DNA of 64,000 nt. Origin: Salinibacter sp. 10B. Its GTDB lineage: Bacteria > Bacteroidota > Rhodothermia > Rhodothermales > Salinibacteraceae. The stretch spans positions 3,102,668-3,166,667 of the forward strand of contig NZ_MQWC01000004.1 of the NCBI RefSeq assembly GCF_002954405.1. Direction: 5' to 3'. Made by a program: the position numbers and the translations under genes. Positions 61,741 to 64,000 of this stretch are shown here, in pieces. A model generated the notes under the pieces. That model did no database searches. It had not been told where the DNA came from and saw only the letters and a list, made by a program, of their open reading frames with translations. Position 1 is the first letter of the stretch. Each line of letters starts with the position of its first letter.

Positions 61741-63036
61741 TTAGAAGCCGAAGAGCGACGGGAGCCAGAGACTGATCCAAGGGGCGTAGGTCACGAGGAG
61801 TAGCGACACCACCATGGCCGCATACAGGGGAAGCATGGGCCGAATCATTCGGGAGATGGAGGTATTGCCCACGGCGGCGCCCACGAACAGGACGGTCCCG
61901 ACCGGTGGCGTGCAGAGCCCCACGCACAGGTTGAGCACCAGAATCATCCCGAAGTGGACGGGATCGATGCCGAGGTTGGTGGCGATCGGCAGGAAGAGCG
62001 GGGTGAAGATGAGCACCGCAGGCGTCATGTCCATGAACGTCCCCACCACCAGCAGGATGAGGTTCATCAGGAGCAGGATCAGAATCTTGCTCTCGGTGAG
62101 GCCCAGGATGCCTTCAGAGATGAGTTGGGGAATATTTTCGAAGGACATCATCCACGAGAGGGCGATCGAGGTCGCGATCAGCAGCATCACGATCGCCGTC
62201 GTGTTCACCGTATTGATGAGAATGTCGGGCAGGTCGTCGATTCCGATGGCCCGGTACACGAAGGCGAGGACGAGGGCATAGAGCACGGCCACGGCGGCGG
62301 CCTCTGTGGCCGTAAAGATGCCGGCCACAATTCCGCCAATGACGACAACAAGCATGAGCAGGCTGGGCACGGCCTCCAGAAATCGCCAGAAGACCGTCGA
62401 CAGCGGGAGCCGCTCGGAGGTGGGGTAGTTGGCACGAAACGACCAGTATCCGGCCACGGCCATCAGGCTCAGGCCGACCAGGAGGCCGGGAAGGTAGCCC
62501 GCGAGGAAGAGAGCAGCGATGGAGACACCCCCACTCGCGAGCGAGTAGACGATGAGGATGTTGCTGGGGGGGATGAGGAGGCCGGTTGTGGCGGCCGTGG
62601 AGTTGACGGCCGCACTGAAGTTTTTGTCGTAGCCCTCGGCTTCCATCTGCGGCGCCATGAAGCCGCCAACTGCCGATGCAGCCGCGGCGGCAGAGCCCGA
62701 GATGGCCCCGAAGAGCATGGCAGCCACCACGTTTACGTAGGCGAGCCCCCCGGGAAGCATGCCCACGAGCCCCTTCGCAAAGTCCACGAGGCGGCGCGCC
62801 ATCCCGCCCTGATTCATGAGCTCCCCCGCGAGGATGAAAAACGGAATGGCCAGCAGTGGGAATGAGTTGAGGCTTGCCGCCATGCGCTGAGCCACGGTGG
62901 TGATAACCGGCAGCGGATCAATCCCGACGAGGAGCGCTGCCGTGGTGCTCAGGCCGAGACAAAACGCGACGGGCACCCCAATCGCCAGCGTCACCACGAA
63001 GACCAGAAGGAGAATGAGAACCGGAAGAACCTCCAT
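61741..63036 (-). CDS. dctM: TRAP transporter large permease, DctM family
   Basis: 431 aa with about 12 membrane helices. DctM hallmarks: VPVAFCLGLSTTAALL, AIPFFILAGELMNQGGMARRL (~62-82), AISGSAAAAASAVGGFM, LIPPSNILIVYSL, and FTPLFLPIATNLGIDPVHFGMI. It uses the sodium gradient with the DctQ and DctP partners to import a carboxylate, here most likely a hexuronate given uxaC-eda-uxuA downstream. A sodium-driven importer suits a halophile. Its start lies 42 bp after dctQ. Confidence 0.95.
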   Translation of the reverse strand: MEVLPVLILLLVFVVTLAIGVPVAFCLGLSTTAALLVGIDPLPVITTVAQRMAASLNSFPLLAIPFFILAGELMNQGGMARRLVDFAKGLVGMLPGGLAYVNVVAAMLFGAISGSAAAAASAVGGFMAPQMEAEGYDKNFSAAVNSTAATTGLLIPPSNILIVYSLASGGVSIAALFLAGYLPGLLVGLSLMAVAGYWSFRANYPTSERLPLSTVFWRFLEAVPSLLMLVVVIGGIVAGIFTATEAAAVAVLYALVLAFVYRAIGIDDLPDILINTVNTTAIVMLLIATSIALSWMMSFENIPQLISEGILGLTESKILILLLMNLILLVVGTFMDMTPAVLIFTPLFLPIATNLGIDPVHFGMILVLNLCVGLCTPPVGTVLFVGAAVGNTSISRMIRPMLPLYAAMVVSLLLVTYAPWISLWLPSLFGF

Positions 63037-63078
63037 GAGATCAGCCGAGTCGATTGAGCAGGTCGGAGCAAAGGCGGG

Positions 63079-63609
63079 CTACGCGTTTGGAGGAGTGACC
63101 TCTGGGTCGGGATTTTCGCCAGGCAGCGCACGCAGTGCTCGTGCCTCCTCGATTATGTGCACGACACTGTAAAACGCAATGACGAGGCCGGAGAGTGGCA
63201 CCGCCGCGTAGACGTAGCCGACCAGAATGTTGAGGGACGAGGAGGTCTGTCCCGAAAGAAGCAGGAGGTACACGAGACGAACCCCGCCGGCCCCCATCAC
63301 GACGACAGCAAAGGTGAAAATGCACACCTCAATGACGATCTGAAGCCGATGGTGCCGGCGTCCCTCCAGCTTTTCGGGTAGAAGTTCAAGGGCAAGGTGG
63401 CTGCGCTTCCCCGCAGCGTAACCAGACCCGAGAATGCCAACCCAGATCAAAAGATACCGGGCCAGTTCCTCGGTGAAGCCACTGGGGGCACTAATCACGA
63501 AGCGGGTAAAGACCTGCCAGAGAACATTCAGGACGGCCATGCTCATCAACACGACGAGGAGGCCCCTCAGTCCTTGGTCGACCACGTTCGTCACCTGTTC
63601 AAGAGTCAT
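63079..63609 (-). CDS. dctQ: TRAP transporter small permease, DctQ family
   Basis: 176 aa from ATG 63609; a longer frame from 63729 overlaps dctP and is rejected. Four membrane helices with the DctQ signature FTEELARYLLIWVGILGSGYAAGKRSHLALELL (~45-77). Partner of DctM. Its start overlaps the end of dctP by 11 bp, indicating coupling. Confidence 0.92.
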   Translation of the reverse strand: MTLEQVTNVVDQGLRGLLVVLMSMAVLNVLWQVFTRFVISAPSGFTEELARYLLIWVGILGSGYAAGKRSHLALELLPEKLEGRRHHRLQIVIEVCIFTFAVVVMGAGGVRLVYLLLLSGQTSSSLNILVGYVYAAVPLSGLVIAFYSVVHIIEEARALRALPGENPDPEVTPPNA

Positions 63610-64000
63610 CGGACGAGTGTAGATTTCGAATGCGCTGGAAGAGCTCGTAGACGCGGGGCTGATTTTTGCGGTACTGTTCGTAAAGAGGCTGCACGGCCTC
63701 GACGAACTTCGACTTGTCCGGGCGGACAATCTCGACCCCTGCTTCCTTCACCACCTTCATTGCCTCCCTTTCGGCCTGGGCCCAGTACGCTTTCTGCTTC
63801 TGCAGGGAGGCGTCGGCGGCGGTCTGCACCCACGAGCGTTGCTGTTCGGTGAGATCCTCCCAGGTGTGGGTGCTGATGAGCAGCACGTCCGGGGGAGAGG
63901 TGTGTTGGTCGAGAGAGTAATAGTCGACCAGCTCGTAGTGGCGAGTCGAGTGCAAGCTCGGGGGATTGTTCTCGGCCCCTTCCACAACCCCCTGCTGCAG
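63599..64000 (-). CDS. dctP: TRAP transporter substrate-binding protein, DctP family (5' part outside window)
   Basis: 134 C-terminal residues are visible; the frame is open to base 64000, so the gene starts beyond the window. The conserved VVEGAENNPPSLH near the visible start, YYSLDQHTSPPDVLLIST, and WVQTAADASLQKQKAYW with EAVQPLYEQYRK match DctP hexuronate-type binding proteins. A periplasmic protein that hands substrate to DctQM. First visible gene of the dctPQM-uxaC-eda-uxuA operon. Confidence 0.92.
   Translation of the reverse strand: MQQGVVEGAENNPPSLHSTRHYELVDYYSLDQHTSPPDVLLISTHTWEDLTEQQRSWVQTAADASLQKQKAYWAQAEREAMKVVKEAGVEIVRPDKSKFVEAVQPLYEQYRKNQPRVYELFQRIRNLHSSDDS

Overview
The window looks like a chromosomal segment of a halophilic or salt-adapted member of the Rhodothermota (Salinibacter / Salinivenus / Rhodothermus neighbourhood). 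This is inferred from several things together: high GC with many Asp/Glu-rich proteins, a HiPIP gene next to a ba3-type oxidase, T9SS-like C-terminal sorting modules, CarboxypepD_reg/TonB receptor remains, LytS/LytTR and 2TM-domain proteins, and a complete glycine-betaine ABC importer. No tRNA, rRNA, CRISPR array, intact transposase or prophage gene was recognised.

Layout. 1-5.0 kb: two paralogous AraC regulators, the first cut by the window edge, flank a cupin, a second cupin with an in-frame internal deletion, and an SDR oxidoreductase. An orphan LytS kinase also lies here. 5.0-7.3 kb: a single-gene HNH nuclease / SF2 helicase fusion. 7.7-12.5 kb: an internally deleted TonB-receptor remnant, a 2TM protein, apolipoprotein N-acyltransferase, and a LytS/LytTR two-component pair separated by a 14-bp tandem repeat. 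12.7-15.8 kb: class I ribonucleotide reductase nrdB-nrdA behind a clear cobalamin riboswitch. 16.0-20.0 kb: a three-gene biosynthetic-looking cluster of asparagine-synthase-like ligase lacking the glutaminase cysteine, radical SAM enzyme and flavin-dependent halogenase-like enzyme. 20.3-26.2 kb: signalling, with a 1018-aa GAF/PAS sigma-54 activator plus MEDS-domain sensor and two ECF sigma factors, one with a translationally coupled membrane protein.

26.3-32.5 kb: an M23 peptidase whose 3' end lies in a small inverted-repeat element, then an outer-membrane porin-like protein and opuAA-AB-AC for glycine betaine. 32.9-36.9 kb: HiPIP plus ba3-type cytochrome oxidase subunits IIa, II and I and a small membrane protein. 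37.0-39.5 kb: tenA under a TPP riboswitch, then a WS/DGAT acyltransferase. 40.1-47.3 kb: a CcoI/FixI-like copper P-type ATPase, a NarL regulator, an MltD-like transglycosylase and an acyl-CoA carboxylase carboxyltransferase. 47.6-55.0 kb: a two-FAS1/two-CHRD lipoprotein, a PEBP protein and a 1509-aa FG-GAP surface protein. 55.2-58.3 kb: glutamate dehydrogenase, RidA and a PLP group II decarboxylase. 58.4-64.0 kb: a hexuronate operon (TRAP transporter dctPQM, uxaC, eda, uxuA) that runs off the right edge.

The parts that most merit a second look are the three-gene ligase/radical-SAM/halogenase cluster, the B12 riboswitch on a B12-independent reductase, the HNH-helicase fusion, and two independent genes reduced by clean in-frame internal deletions that sit near short IS-terminus-like inverted-repeat motifs.
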